64,000 nt of DNA from Colocasia esculenta (lineage: Eukaryota > Streptophyta > Magnoliopsida > Alismatales > Araceae), in NCBI GenBank assembly GCA_014218235.1, contig CM024756.1:75762152-75826151 (forward strand). The letters are read 5' to 3'. The position numbers were made by a program, and so were the translations under genes. Shown here in pieces: positions 34,576-45,727 of this stretch. Each line of letters opens with the position of its first letter. Positions within the stretch are counted from its first letter, which is position 1. The notes below the pieces were generated by a model that did not search any database, had not been told where the DNA came from, and was given only the letters and a program-made list of their open reading frames with translations.

Positions 34576-36275
34576 AAGGTGACACCTTCGTGGCCGTGTT
34601 CTGGCAATGGTGCCAAGAGGGTCGTGTCTGTCTAATAATCGATTGCCTGGCAGTCAATCGATTATTAGCAGAGCGACGGGTTTTCGTGCTGTCCGGTGGT
34701 GTTCTGAGGTTCTAGCCGTTCGTGCATGCCTTGGTTGGCCAACGGCCCTTTTGAGGGTTTGTGCGTGCCTCTCGCTTGCTGGGCTTGTCGTGTGTTACAA
34801 GCTAGCATCGGCGCGGTTCCTGTGGTGCTTGCCCCACCCTTCGCCCGTTGGCACTTGGTGGGCACTTGTCCCCGATATGAGAGGTTGTTACTGTTACCTG
34901 GGACCCCCATCCTCAGGAGCCTGTTGAGGAGTGCTCCGGGCTACGAGCGTGCTCGAGTTGGCAGCTGACTTGAGGCGGACTCTGGAGCTGAGGGGAAAAT
35001 AGTGGTTTGGACTGGCGCTGATTCGTTTGTAGAGCTCTCTTGGTTAGGCCTGGGACACCGAGGACGGCCGGAGTTCTACCCGGTGCAGGCTAGCCAGTCC
35101 TTTGTCTCACTGCCTCACTCTACGTTGGTTCCGGAGCCGCGTAGGGAGGTCAGGCGTGAGGCCGTTGCTTGGCCAGGCTGCGGTGTTGCGTGCGTTGATG
35201 TGTTTCTGTGGGGGCTCTGTCTTACCCTTCTGCGGGGGCGGAGGCAGGAGCTAGGCTAGTGAGCAGAGCGTGCGGACTACGGGTCCCCCTCTTGGCTGCT
35301 AGCGGCTATGGCTTGGTTGCTGTTGTTGTCATGACATTTCCGAGCGTTATCCATTGTCGTTGCTTGCACGGCGGTTATAACCTGGTCGTGCCTAGTTTCC
35401 GTGGGCGTCGTTGGTCTGGCGTTGGGCGGACACGTGCTTCTGGTGGTTTCTGCTTTGATGTTGTCTCGGTTCCGTGGTCCCGTTCTTGGGTGCCAGTCCA
35501 TGGTGGCACCGACGTATGTGGTTTCCCGACCTTGTGGCATGTCCACGGTCCGCGGTGGTTCTGCTTGTGGGCCCTCGACCTTGTGGAGGTTTGAGGTGGC
35601 CGTGCTTGTGGTGAGACATCGTTCTCACCTGGTTGTTGCGTGGTCTGGGTAGGTGTGCCGAGGGTTGCTTCCGCTTTGTGCCCGACTCCGTTGGTTTCTG
35701 CGGGAGTCCTGTGTGTGGCCCGACCTTGGTTGGTGGTCGTGGCATTGCATTGTTCCTTTCCGTTGCTTAGTAGTACCCTGTTGTAGGTGTTACTCGCTTT
35801 ACAGCTTTCTAGGTAGTTTCCTATTTTCGGAGTTACTGCTGCTCTGGACGGTAAGGGACTGGTAATCCCTACCGGGCCTTGTTCGCGAGGCTCACCCCCC
35901 TACTTCCTTCAGTTAGGGGCTCGTCGGCGTGGGAGCTCGGTGTCGGACGGGTTGTGGAGGTGGCTATGGCGCCGCGTGTTGTTAGCAGCAGTGAGAGCGA
36001 GTGTTGTGAGCTCTTGTACCGAGTGAGCTGAGAGTTGTGTTTTACAAGTCCTCGGGGTATGCCCCTTAAGGACTGCACCTTTCTTCTTGTACCTGTGCTT
36101 TTTCTTGGGACACGTTGTACAGACTTTTGTATATTGTACAGATTGTTATAGTTATTCAATTCAGTACAGATCTCACTAGACTATTTCCTTATAACCCTTC
36201 CGGGTCTTCAGATCCGTGGGTGGCGGCGCGACCTTCGGGGCCCCTGGCGAGGGTCCGGGAGGTCGGGTCGTTACA
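34576..36275 (+). repeat. L LTR1, right part
   Basis: Starts with the AAGGT duplication of C and ends GGTCGGGTCGTTACA before a primer site. It includes a long perfect hairpin (34632-34668), a GT-rich middle, and near the end TTGTATATTGTACAGATTG. It matches 57824-59459 with scattered differences and one ~70-bp indel near 34890-34960. Confidence 0.9.
34632..34668. repeat. Perfect 14-bp hairpin in L LTR1
   Basis: Arms CTAATAATCGATTG and CAATCGATTATTAG around a 9-base loop. Next to it, TGGCA-ATGG-TGCCA (near 34601) forms a second small hairpin. LTR2 has the same feature at 57880-57916. Confidence 0.9.
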
Positions 36276-36290
36276 GTGGTATCAGAGAGA
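36276..36290 (+). other. Primer-binding site of L
   Basis: GTGGTATCAGAGAGA immediately after TTACA. It has the initiator-Met core. Confidence 0.9.
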
Positions 36291-36929
36291 GGAGTCTACT
36301 GAGATTTGTAAGGAAGTAATAACTATAGCTGTGCTAAAGAAAGTACTAGTGCGCTGACACCGTACGACTAGTGTTAGGCTTGTGTTTTCAAATGTTTTTT
36401 CAGGTGTGCAGCTTCCTTGCATGATTCGTGCACGTGCTGCAGGTTGCAGTTGTTGTTGTGTGCGCGGCGTGGCGAGTGTGGTCGCTCGGCATGTTCGTGC
36501 CGTAGCGGCGCGGTTGGTGCTAGACTCGTTGGCAGTGGTCTTCCTTGTGTGGAGGATGCTTGCAGGCAAGTCCAGGTGCGATGCTCCTGGTCGTCTTCGG
36601 CACATTTGAGTGTGTGTGCGTCGCGAAGGCTGAGAGAGCCTGCGTGTGGTGTGGCCTTCACCAGTGCAGGGTTGTTGCCTATGGAACTGGTGGGAGGTGT
36701 TCTTGCCTTGTTGGCTGCCCCTTTGTTGTTGGGGTGTGTGCTGTGTTGGCTGTGTGTGGTCTCTTGTCTATGCGCTGTTGTGCGCTGTGCTCTACTCAGT
36801 CGGCATTGTTGCTCAAGCTAAGCAGATGTTCTGGGTGCCGTGTTGCATCACTGGTTAAGCGCTGCGACACTTGCATGTGGTTGTTGTTGGCCTGGTGTTG
36901 ACTGGTTGTGAGCTCTGGTGAGGTGCTCC

Positions 36930-37520
36930 CAGAGTCTTTTTCTGTTGGTTCTGGCGGAAGTGAGGTTTCCTCAGAACTATGTTGTGCTCGTTTCTGGTTG
37001 CTGTTGTGTTGCCCTCTAGGCTGAGGTGCATCGCTTGGTTGCCCTGTGTTCTGGTGAGGTTTCCTAGAACCATTTGCTGTTGTCCTGGTGAGGGTTTCTC
37101 CCAGGGCTGTTCCGTGCTCATTTCTGTTGTTGTCGTACTACCTCAGAGTCTGAGGTGTGCTGTTGGTTTGGTTGGTGTGTTCTGGAGATTTTTCCCAGAA
37201 CCATGCCTTGGTGGTTCTGGTGGAGGTTCTCCCAGGACCGGCTTGCGTTGCTTCTGTAGTTCTGCTTGCTGTAGTGTTCTCTTTAATGGTCTGTGTTGTT
37301 TGGTCATTGGGTTGTGCATTCTGGTGAAGGTTCTTCCCAGGATCGCCCTTTGTCGCTTCTGGCAGAGGTTCTTCCCAAGTGCTCTGTGTTCATTTCGGGC
37401 CACCGTTGTGTTGCCCCTGTGGTTCGAAGTGTGCCGTTTGGTTGGGCTACGTTCTGGTGAGGTCCTCCCAGGATGTCCCATGGCGCTTTTGGTGGAGGTT
37501 CTCCCCAAAGCTGCTTCGTG
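36930..37520. repeat. Degenerate repeats with TTCTGG...CCAGAA arms in L
   Basis: At least eight copies of a short block, TTCTGGTG(G)AGGTT(C/T)(T/C)CC(C)AGAAC and variants, separated by 40-110 bp of GT-rich sequence. Many copies are inverted repeats such as GTTCTGG...CTAGAAC. The rest of each ~180-bp period is poorly conserved. Confidence 0.65.
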
Positions 37521-39184
37521 CTGTTTAGGTTGTCGCTGCACTCTCTCTCTATAGAGATGAGCCATCGTCGTTGCGGGTTGGACTGTCTGTGCTATAGTCT
37601 GCTTGGGCGTTGTCAGTCGAGGTGTTGTGCCATTGGCCGTGCATCTGGCTGCTGTGTTGTCCAGCTTGCCTCGTTGTTCATTTCTGAGTTCCTTGGCTGC
37701 GCTGGTGGGGCTTTGTGTGTCCCCGTGGTCGGGTGGTTTGCTTCATTTTTTGTGCCCAGCGTGCTCTCCCAGATGGTGGTCTGGTGAGTGCAGTCGGTGT
37801 CTGGCGGGTTGTGCTTCTTATGGAAGTACCAGTGTTGCGTTGTTGTTTTATCTCTATTGTGTGTGGAAGAGACTCGTTGCGTTGCATGTCTCCTTCCTCT
37901 GCTTTTCGTTGGTTGCTCGGGGTGGACCTGTTCGTGCCGTTTGTCGTCGTGATGGTTTCTTGCTACCTGCCTGAACAAGTTGGGGCATTGGGTCCCTGTT
38001 CATTTAGTGCGAGGTAGTCCCGTTTTCTTGTCGGGTTTCTTTGCATGAGCATTGTTCCATTGTGCATTGGATTTTCTTGGTTGGCTTGCTCGTGCAAGCA
38101 TTGTTTCAGTGTGCGCTCCATTGTGCCTCGACTTGTGCCTTGGACGCATTTCATGTCATCGTTTTGGTGTTTGACCTCTTTATCGGTCATGATAGAGGTG
38201 GTGCTTCTTGCTCTTGCACGCTAGGGAGTCGCCGTGGTTTTTCGCTCCCCGTGCGGCGGAGTCGGTGCTTCGTGTTTTTGTGCCTTGAGGGCTGGGGCCG
38301 GCGTGTCCTGTTGTGCCCTTTTAGGCTTGTGGTTCCTTATGTGTGGCTTTTGGCAGGTCTCCTGTGGAGAGTCATTCCTGTTATCCCGTGTTGTTTCGGC
38401 CGTTAGTGCACCTGTGTTGCACTTTGCTTAGTTTTGGTGCTTGTGGTAGCACTGTGTGCTCGTGCTTAAGTGTTTCGGTTTTGTGTCTTCTGGAGCCTTG
38501 ATGCATTGTGTTGTACCTTGGGTGGCTCTTGGTGCTTGTGATGGCACCATGTGTTGTGTCGTGTGCCGGTTCGTGAGATTTGTGTGTCGTTTCACGAGTT
38601 TTCTCGGTGTTGGAGGCGTTGGGCTTTCCGCCTCTAGGACACATGTGCTAGCCTGAACCTTGTGGTTGGACCGTTGCCGCTGCGGGGTGGCTGCTTTGCC
38701 TTCTCTAGGTAGCCCTGTTGGTGGTACGCTAGGCTTTGGTCGTAGCATGTGTCTGAGTTTTCCCTCTCGCTTTGGGAGCAAGTGTGTTCGGTTGTGGTAC
38801 CCTACTTCGGTCTGGGTCCCTCTGAGGTCGACGTGTTGCTCTCGACCTCTGCGGTTGTTTCGGTTCCCATGTGGTCGTGCGTCTTTTTGGTGGTTAGCAT
38901 GTTGGTATCCGCACTTAGCCCTGTGTGCGCGTGGCGGGTGTGCTGCCAAGTCTTCGTTGGTTCTCTGGTTGTGCGTGGCGTTGGTGAGTCTGGAAGCCGA
39001 TGGCGGAGTCTCCTGTCAGTTTGTTTGGTGACAGTGAGGCCTATTGGCTTGCTAGTACTCGACTACATGGTTTGTCGATGTTGGGAGGTGTCCAGTCTCA
39101 ACTTAACGTCAGACATCTTCGTGCTTCCGTCACGGTGTGCCACATTGAGGAGCATGTAACTCCTAGTTTTTGTGGCTCCACATG

Positions 39185-39370
39185 AGTTTGGTGTCCTCGT
39201 CGAACCATGAGGAAAGTTTGAGTGAGACCTAGTGGTGATAGTGGATGCCGTTTTCGCATGTTGAGGTTCTCCGCATGCGTTTGTTGTCCCTGTTGGACCA
39301 CGAGGAAGGTCTGGGTGCGACCTAGTGGTGACAGTGGACGTCATTCCATGTGTTGCGGATCCTCCGCGAG
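39185..39370. repeat. Two tandem ~110-bp repeats in L interior
   Basis: CATGAGGAAAGTTTGAGTGA and CACGAGGAAGGTCTGGGTGC, each followed by GACCTAGTGGTGA(T/C)AGTGGA and a CGCATG/CCATGTGTTG segment with TCCGC. It looks like a simple direct duplication. Confidence 0.65.
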
Positions 39371-39980
39371 CGTGATGTTGCTTTGGTTCTCATCGCTCGC
39401 ATGGCTTCTCGGTTGGGCTGGTGACCAGTGCTAGCTGCTGCTAGTAGCGTGAGGCCGTTCTCCTGAGACTTGTGGTAGGTTCTTAGGTGTTTCTCATGTT
39501 GCTGTCAGCAACTGTGTACTCTGTCAGGTTTTGCCGATGATAGAGTGGGTTGCTAATTGGTTGGTCCCAATAGTGAGGTTTGTTGGTGGCTACAACCGTG
39601 TAGTTTTTGACTGGCGTTTTCCGCTGTTCGGGCCAGATTTGGCATCGCTCGGCACCTATGGGGTTGTCGTTCCGTTTGGATGCCCCACATGTGGCTGGAG
39701 TGAGCCGTCGGTTTCTCGGCTTGGTGCTCCACTCGTGGTTGGAGTGTGTGGTGAGCTGTTCGGTTTCAGTTGTGTGCCCCCATGTGTTGGGAGCTCATTG
39801 TATGAGCCGTTGGTTTTCCAGCTTCGTTTGCCCACGCGCGTTTGGCGGGTGGTTGTCACCACGAGGAAGTTGTGTTGAGACTTAGTGGCTTATTCGCATT
39901 GGTCTTACGTTTGCTCCCTGTGTTTCATTTCGTGCCTCAGGATCTTTTGGGCTTGCCCCAATTTTGAGGATGAAATTGTT

Positions 39981-39995
39981 TTAAGGGGGGTAGAA
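39981..39995 (+). other. Polypurine tract of L
   Basis: TTAAGGGGGGTAGAA abuts the TGTAAGACCC start of LTR2. Confidence 0.9.
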
Positions 39996-40172
39996 TGTAA
40001 GACCCGGCTTCCTGGCTTTCCGTCCTGGACGCGTTAGTGTCACATCGGGGGCGCCCAACGCGACAGTCATCCTTGTCGCGACGAGTGTGTGCATTGTGTT
40101 CTTGTCGCCCCGGCTTGTCCGTCGAGTCTTGGTGTCACGACCGGTCAACGGGTCGTGACTGCTTTCTGTCCT
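39996..40172 (+). repeat. L LTR2, first part
   Basis: Matches the start of LTR1 (TGTAAGACCC(G/A)GCTTCC) but has one hairpin unit where LTR1 has three. It ends at TTTCTGTCCT, where M sequence begins. Compared with LTR1, about 340 bp of L are missing before it resumes at 55822. Confidence 0.88.
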
Positions 40173-40525
40173 AATTAATACCTGTTCACTAAAAACGTTC
40201 ACAAAGAAATACACTTTGAAGATTGTTAGTGTTAGTAAAGAGAAGCAACAAACACAAGAGGACAATCACACAACACCAGATGTATCCTAGTTCGGACCTC
40301 CTTTCCACAGGAGTCTACTTCCAGTCCCTGCGCAACAACTCAGGATTTCACTAACTAGGGTACAGTCCCCCTATGGACACTACAACACCCAGCTCAGCTG
40401 GTCTTCTCTTCTTAGCCCGAAGAGGAACAACACCCTGGATACCCCACCAGGTCTTCCTTCACACCAGAAGGGCACACACACACCCTGGATACCACCAGGT
40501 CTTCCTTCACACACGAAGGGTACAA
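40173..40525 (-). repeat. Fragment of M's left (3') LTR
   Basis: Nearly identical to 53203-53560 of the right LTR of M (CCTGTTCACTAAAAACGTTC through the CACCAGGTCTTCCTTCACAC blocks). It lacks the first 54 bases of that LTR and is cut off by the N gap. M's left edge therefore carries a deletion, and the rest of the LTR is unsequenced. Confidence 0.9.
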
Positions 40526-40625
40526 NNNNNNNNNNNNNNNNNNNNNNNNNNNNNNNNNNNNNNNNNNNNNNNNNNNNNNNNNNNNNNNNNNNNNNNNNNN
40601 NNNNNNNNNNNNNNNNNNNNNNNNN
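40526..40625. other. Assembly gap (100 N)
   Basis: A run of exactly 100 N, the usual placeholder for unknown length. Left of it is M's LTR, right of it J's LTR without its first ~40 bases. The rest of M's LTR, M's pol and the left J junction are missing, so the true gap is probably several kilobases. Confidence 0.95.
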
Positions 40626-43600
40626 TAATAATTTGGGATAATAATTCGAGTCAATATCCCGAGACGTGAACAGTCGGCAAATAGCCTCTAGCTAGCACGC
40701 ACTAAATGTATACAACATACATCATCATAGGGCCCAAATATTGAACTCAACTAATCTTGTATTCAAATCTTAACTCATTGTATTCCAAATAGAAACTAAT
40801 ACAGACTAAGACTCAATAAAAAGGAAACGTACATTTATTCCCTCACTTCCTACTACATGAATCTAACGCTCCAAGCAACTAACTATAGCTAGACACATAG
40901 TTGGAACGCTCATCACTCGGACGCATTCCCATCCTCGACTTGCTCTTCCTCTTGGACTTCATAGTCACCTAGATTGGATAAAAGTAGGGGATGAGAAACT
41001 AGCCCAGTAGGATTTATATCTCAATGTGCGGGCATGATATAAGTGATTAACATTTTAGAACTAGGTAAGCACGATGATTGTCATGATATGCATGTATGAA
41101 ATAAACTCGTTAAAACATGAAACAAGCTAGATAGAGTGATCATGATAGAACAAGATTTTTGAACAGATGACAAGATAGAACTAGCAATAGATCACTTTGT
41201 ACAAGCACGCAAGATTTCACTTGATGTCAAGAACGCAAGATATCACTAATTGCATTAAATGTAGGATGGCCATATCACGCAAGCAAGCAAGCACGCACGA
41301 GCACGATCAATTAACACTAATCAGACACGTAGACACTAATGTACACCAAGAAAAGATCCATGAAGAATGTACACCAGGACATGCGTATGTCGTTATTGTA
41401 TCTCTCATTCACACGACAAGCACGACTCCCAGCACAGATGCAACGCCAGTAGTCATTATACCCCATGGTTAACAGTATATTTATGACTCGCCGTCATTGG
41501 GGCTAGACTGGAGCCCTTGGACACATGCCGTGCCCTGTCAGCATCTCACTTAAATTTTAAATGTAGATACCACAGTCATTAATAATGGTCAACGAGAGTT
41601 TCAATAAGTAAGCATGTGTATGTCATGTTCATGATGATGATAAGAGCATGTAACAAGTAAATTGAACATGATTTCATGAGAACAATGGTCAAGAGATAAA
41701 TTCGGCAGCATAACGGTACGATTTATACTTTAGTTCAATCTTTACATTATGACTTTAATCTAGATTGTAGATCACACTCTTGAGAACAAGATGAAAGAGG
41801 AAGTGCACGCTATCACCAGGGAACTTCAATGGTACAACCAACTCGTCGGCCATGTGGGAATCCATGGTTAGAGGAGATTTATGGAGGCCTTAGAGAAAAG
41901 GTCACTAGTCTACCGATTCGGAATGACTGGTAGAGAGTTTCCAAATCCCAAGAAAGGGCTGCCTAGATGTGCAATGTGTAGTGACATACACGTCTCAATT
42001 CTCAATCCATCGGTCTCAAACTCGTGGAAAACATTTAACATGATGACATGCGAATGACAATGTATTTAACTATACATGGGTTTGCAAGATTTAAAGATAT
42101 AATCATCATTTAATCAAGTTAGAATGGTACCACGAGTCAATCACAAGTTTCATGAATGATCATATCATTAAGAAAGAATTTAGAATAATATTCATGTATT
42201 TAAGGCTTTTTAAATGGGTTAAACACTTTTAAGCCGTTAAATAGACATCATGCAATGATCAGACCCAAGACATACAATTTACACATTAAAATCATATTAA
42301 ACAGACCTTGGGTATAGCAGTAAGATTTACACAAAATAAGTGGGGTTTCATGCGAAAACTGAGGTCGCGACGGATCCTGGTAAGGGTCGCGACGGGTCGG
42401 GAACAGAACATGACAGTGCCTTGTACAGGTCGTGACAGGCATGACAGAACACGCAGGCAGATCGCGACAAGGGTATGAAGGGAACGCGACAGTTTGGAGC
42501 AGATCGCGACGACATCTCCTGTCGCGATCAGATCGTGACAGTGCACTCTGTCGCGACAGCCTTGTGAACGTGGCCTATCGGCCATCACATTCACAGGGTC
42601 CGTCCAGAGTAAACAGTGGAAAAGATCAGGGCATTGGATTGCGGTCCAGAACTGTCTTATCTTGACACAGGGTGCTTCAAAAATAGAGAACAAATTGCAC
42701 CATGCATGAAAAAAACGAAACCAGTTTTAAACTAACCTAGACATGCTAGGGTTCTTACAGTAAATAGGAATTATAAAACATGGATGGTTTCGATAGGATT
42801 TAATCACGTCAAACACAACGTAAAAACCAAGTGCAAATCTGAAAACGAAGTTTCATGCAGCAACCCTCTTACAATGCTTATAACTCACTAACTATTGACC
42901 TTTAGAGAAAATGTTCAACAGAAGACATGACGAGGGCAATTAGTAGGAAAACTTTCATGTTGGGGTTTGCTCTAATTCGGTCTCAAATCGCATGCAACAA
43001 ATAAGACGGAAAAGACCTGATAGTGCGCGACTTTCAAAACAAATCTCACTCAATGAAATTCGATGAACCAGTGAGAAATGAAGTTAACTTGATTCTATAC
43101 ACATTGGTATAGGATATGTTAGGTTTGGCCCGAGAAAGCCTACCTTCTGGGTTGAAGAAGTCTCGTTTATCCAGAAAACCCGAGTTCAGACCACTTGGAG
43201 GAGAACGTTTACTGCTCCGTGTATACTGCATGGAATTGGGCATTCCACTTTGGTTAGAACATAGACTTGACCCTCTTTCCAGGGTTATAAGCCTTGCAAG
43301 GTTTGATTTAGGTTTGGCCTACCTTTGGTCGACTTCAAGTAGATGGTTTGTGCAGATCATAGCAGAAGAACGGGGAAGAAGATTAGCTTCTTGTAGATGA
43401 TCCACAGCTCCCCAGCCACCAAGAGCTCCTCCACACGACCCCAGCAAGTTCTAAACTCATCCCTAGGGTTTGGGTGAAGAGTATTTAAGCATCTATGGTT
43501 TTTATGAGTCCTAATGCAACAAGGAAAGAAGGGTTGCGGGATTGGCTTGTGTCTTCCCATAATTTGAAGATCTCTCCCTCCATTAGAGAGTCTTGGCCAT

Positions 43601-44281
43601 CAAGAAACCTCCATGGGTGGGTAGGCATGAATTCGGGTTGCCAAGAATGCATGATTGCATCCCAATTAAACCCTAATTACCACTTTCTAATTTCAACTTA
43701 TTTATGGTTACGAATTTCCATGCATTTTCTTGCTTCATTTGATTTTTGGTCATATGTGGTCCATATCCAATTATGATAATGGGACATCAATATATAATGT
43801 TGGAAGTCTCCCCAACCTTTTTATTGAATTTATAGTTGCGTCGTGTTTTTCGTGTTAACGATTTTCCGACTTGTTTCCTAATTTGGATAATTGGTCACAA
43901 TATATCTCTATACCTAGCCCAAATGATTTTTCTTGACCCAAATTTCTTGATGGGTCATTAGAGGATATTATTTGAAGCACATTTATGATTTTTATTTAAT
44001 TTTCCGACTCATCCAAGTACGTGTGATAATGATTTTCGACTTATTCATGAATTTCGATAATAAGTCGCGAACACTTTAAACTTGGCTAATCCGATTTTTC
44101 CTGGCTATTTCTTTGTGGAACATTTAGGAATATGTGTGGGGTTGATTTATATTTTTACGAATTTCCGTTGTGTTTTAGCACATACGATAATGGTACGTAT
44201 GTTTTAAATAATCCGTTATTATGGAAATTATTTATTTCCTTTAATTAATATTTATGTAATTAAAATTTCCGGGGTGCTACA
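40626..44281 (-). repeat. 3' LTR of element J
   Basis: Aligns along its length with 48985-52649 with few differences. About the first 35-40 bases are in the gap. It ends GGGGTGCTACA on the + strand. GTCGCGAC-type words cluster at 42362-42560. No reliable ORF. Confidence 0.92.
42362..42562. repeat. GTCGCGAC word cluster in J 3' LTR
   Basis: About ten words such as GGTCGCGACGG, GATCGCGACAA, TGTCGCGATC and TGTCGCGACAG within 200 bp. GTCGCGAC and TCGCGA are palindromes. The same cluster occurs at 50715-50945 in the other LTR, with some words changed to TCGTGAC. Confidence 0.85.
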
Positions 44282-44296
44282 CCCTCCCCCACTTAA
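44282..44296 (-). other. Polypurine tract of J
   Basis: - strand TTAAGTGGGGGAGGG directly before the LTR start TGTAGCACC, typical of Tekay/Del elements. Confidence 0.9.
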
Positions 44297-44337
44297 GAGA
44301 ATTTGTCCCCAAATTCATGTATAGAAGTTATTGTACA

Positions 44338-44530
44338 AGTGAGGTGTACTTCTTTGTGAATAGCTCCGGGTATCTTTTGCGCATTGCTTCCTCGGTTTCC
44401 CACGTGTCGTCTTCATCCATGCGTTGATTCCATCTAACCTTTACTAGTGGGATGACCTTGTTCCTTAGTTGGCGCAATTCCCGGTCCACGATCTTAATTG
44501 GCTTCTCTTGATATGTTCCGTCTTTGTTAA
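44338..44530 (-). pseudogene. Chromodomain at the C-terminus of J integrase
   Basis: Read on the - strand just past the frame of the preceding ORF: YQEKPIKIVDRELRQLRNK, VIPLVKVRWNQR and DTWETEEAMRKRYPELF. This is the chromodomain pattern (aromatic residues, VKW/VRW, E-x-TWE). It tethers integrase to chromatin marks and steers insertion. It is frameshifted relative to 44527-44892. Confidence 0.85.
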
Positions 44531-45610
44531 ATTCCAGAGCTCATATTCTTTGACATGCCACGGTCTCTTACATACTTTTTCAACGGATATGTGAAACACA
44601 TTGTGTATTCCCTCCATTTGTTGTGGTAAAGCGAGAGGTAAGCTACCTCGCCGACTCTTTCAAGGATTTCGAAAGGCCCGACGAACCTTGTTGACAACTT
44701 GCCTTTAATACCAAAACGCCTGATCCCACGGCCCTGGGACACTTTCAAGAATACATGTTCACCCAACCTGAACTCTAGGTCTCTTCTTCTATTATCCGCA
44801 TATACCTTTTGTCTTTGCTGCGCCACTGCCATTCTTTCTTTAATAAGCTTTACCTTCTCTGTTGTTTCCCTTATCATCTCTGGTCCTAGCATTTGTTTTT
44901 CGCCAACTTCATACCAGCATATTGGAGATCAGCAACTCCTGCCATAGAGTGCTTCAAATGGTGCCATTTGAATGCTAGCTTGATAGCTATTATTGTAGGC
45001 GAACTCCACAAGAGGTAAGTGTTCATGCCAGTTACCTCCAAAATCTAGGACAAAACTCTAAGCATATCTTCAATCACCTGGTTGGTTCTCTCTGTCTGAC
45101 CATCTGTCTGTGGATGGAAAGCCGTGCTAAAGTTTAGTTTAGATCCCCAGGAGTAGTGCAGTCCTTTCCAAAAGTGGGATGTAAACCTAGGGTCTCTATC
45201 AGACACGATAGACACCGGTACTCCATGTAATCTGACTATTTCCTTCACATACAATGCAGCCAGAACATCTACTGACCCATTATTCTTCACTGGAAAGAAG
45301 TGAGCCGACTTAGTTAAGCGGTCGACAATAACCCAATACCATCGAATCCACCTCTAGATTTGGGTAGTCCAAAATAAAGTCCATCCCTATACCTTCCCAT
45401 TTCCATGCCGGGATTTCTAGGGTTTGAGTTTACCTGCGGGTCGCAAGTGTTCCGCCTTGACTTTTTGACATGTTAAGCATCGAGCGACATATTCCGCCAC
45501 CTCTCTCTTCATATTAGCCCACCAAAGCTTCTTTTCAAATCTTGATACATTTTGGTAGATCCAGGATGAATAGTATACCTGGTCTTGTGAGCCTCATCCA
45601 TAATCATTTT
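44531..45610 (-). pseudogene. Integrase of element J
   Basis: In order on the - strand: zinc-binding HKTRYTIHPG...CLTCQKVKAEH (near 45610-45450, one frameshift), the core with SIVSDRDPRFTSHFW and FHPQTDGQTERTNQVIEDMLR (45045-45290), and the C-terminal RRDLEFRLGEHVFLKVSQ, RFGIKGKLSTRFVGPFEIL, NKWREY region (44527-44892). The core residues D and E are present. Frameshifts separate the pieces. Confidence 0.9.
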
Positions 45611-45727
45611 CTTTGTCTCCGCATGGTCGGGTACACAGACTCGATCCCGGAACAATAGTCTTCCATCTTCAGTTAATGAGAAATCGGCCTCTGGTCTAGA
45701 TTAGCCTTAATCTCCACAAGTACGGTG

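Larger units (their letters stand above)
36291..39980 (+). other. Non-coding, GT-rich internal domain of L
   Basis: About 3.7 kb in the place of gag-pol. The + strand is strongly enriched for G and T (runs such as GTTGTTGTGTG and TTGCTTGTG). Frames up to 191 codons are open on + and up to 173 on -, but none shows a zinc knuckle, DTG, xDD, DDE or other retroelement motif. Internal degenerate repeats are present at 36930-37520 and 39185-39370. I infer that gag-pol was replaced or lost. Confidence 0.8.

Noticed and set aside
36291..39885. Many overlapping open frames on both strands, up to 191 codons (+) and 173 codons (-)
   Set aside because: They lie in the GT-skewed interior of L, where stops are rare. 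No known domain, no codon pattern favouring one frame, and frames on both strands overlap.
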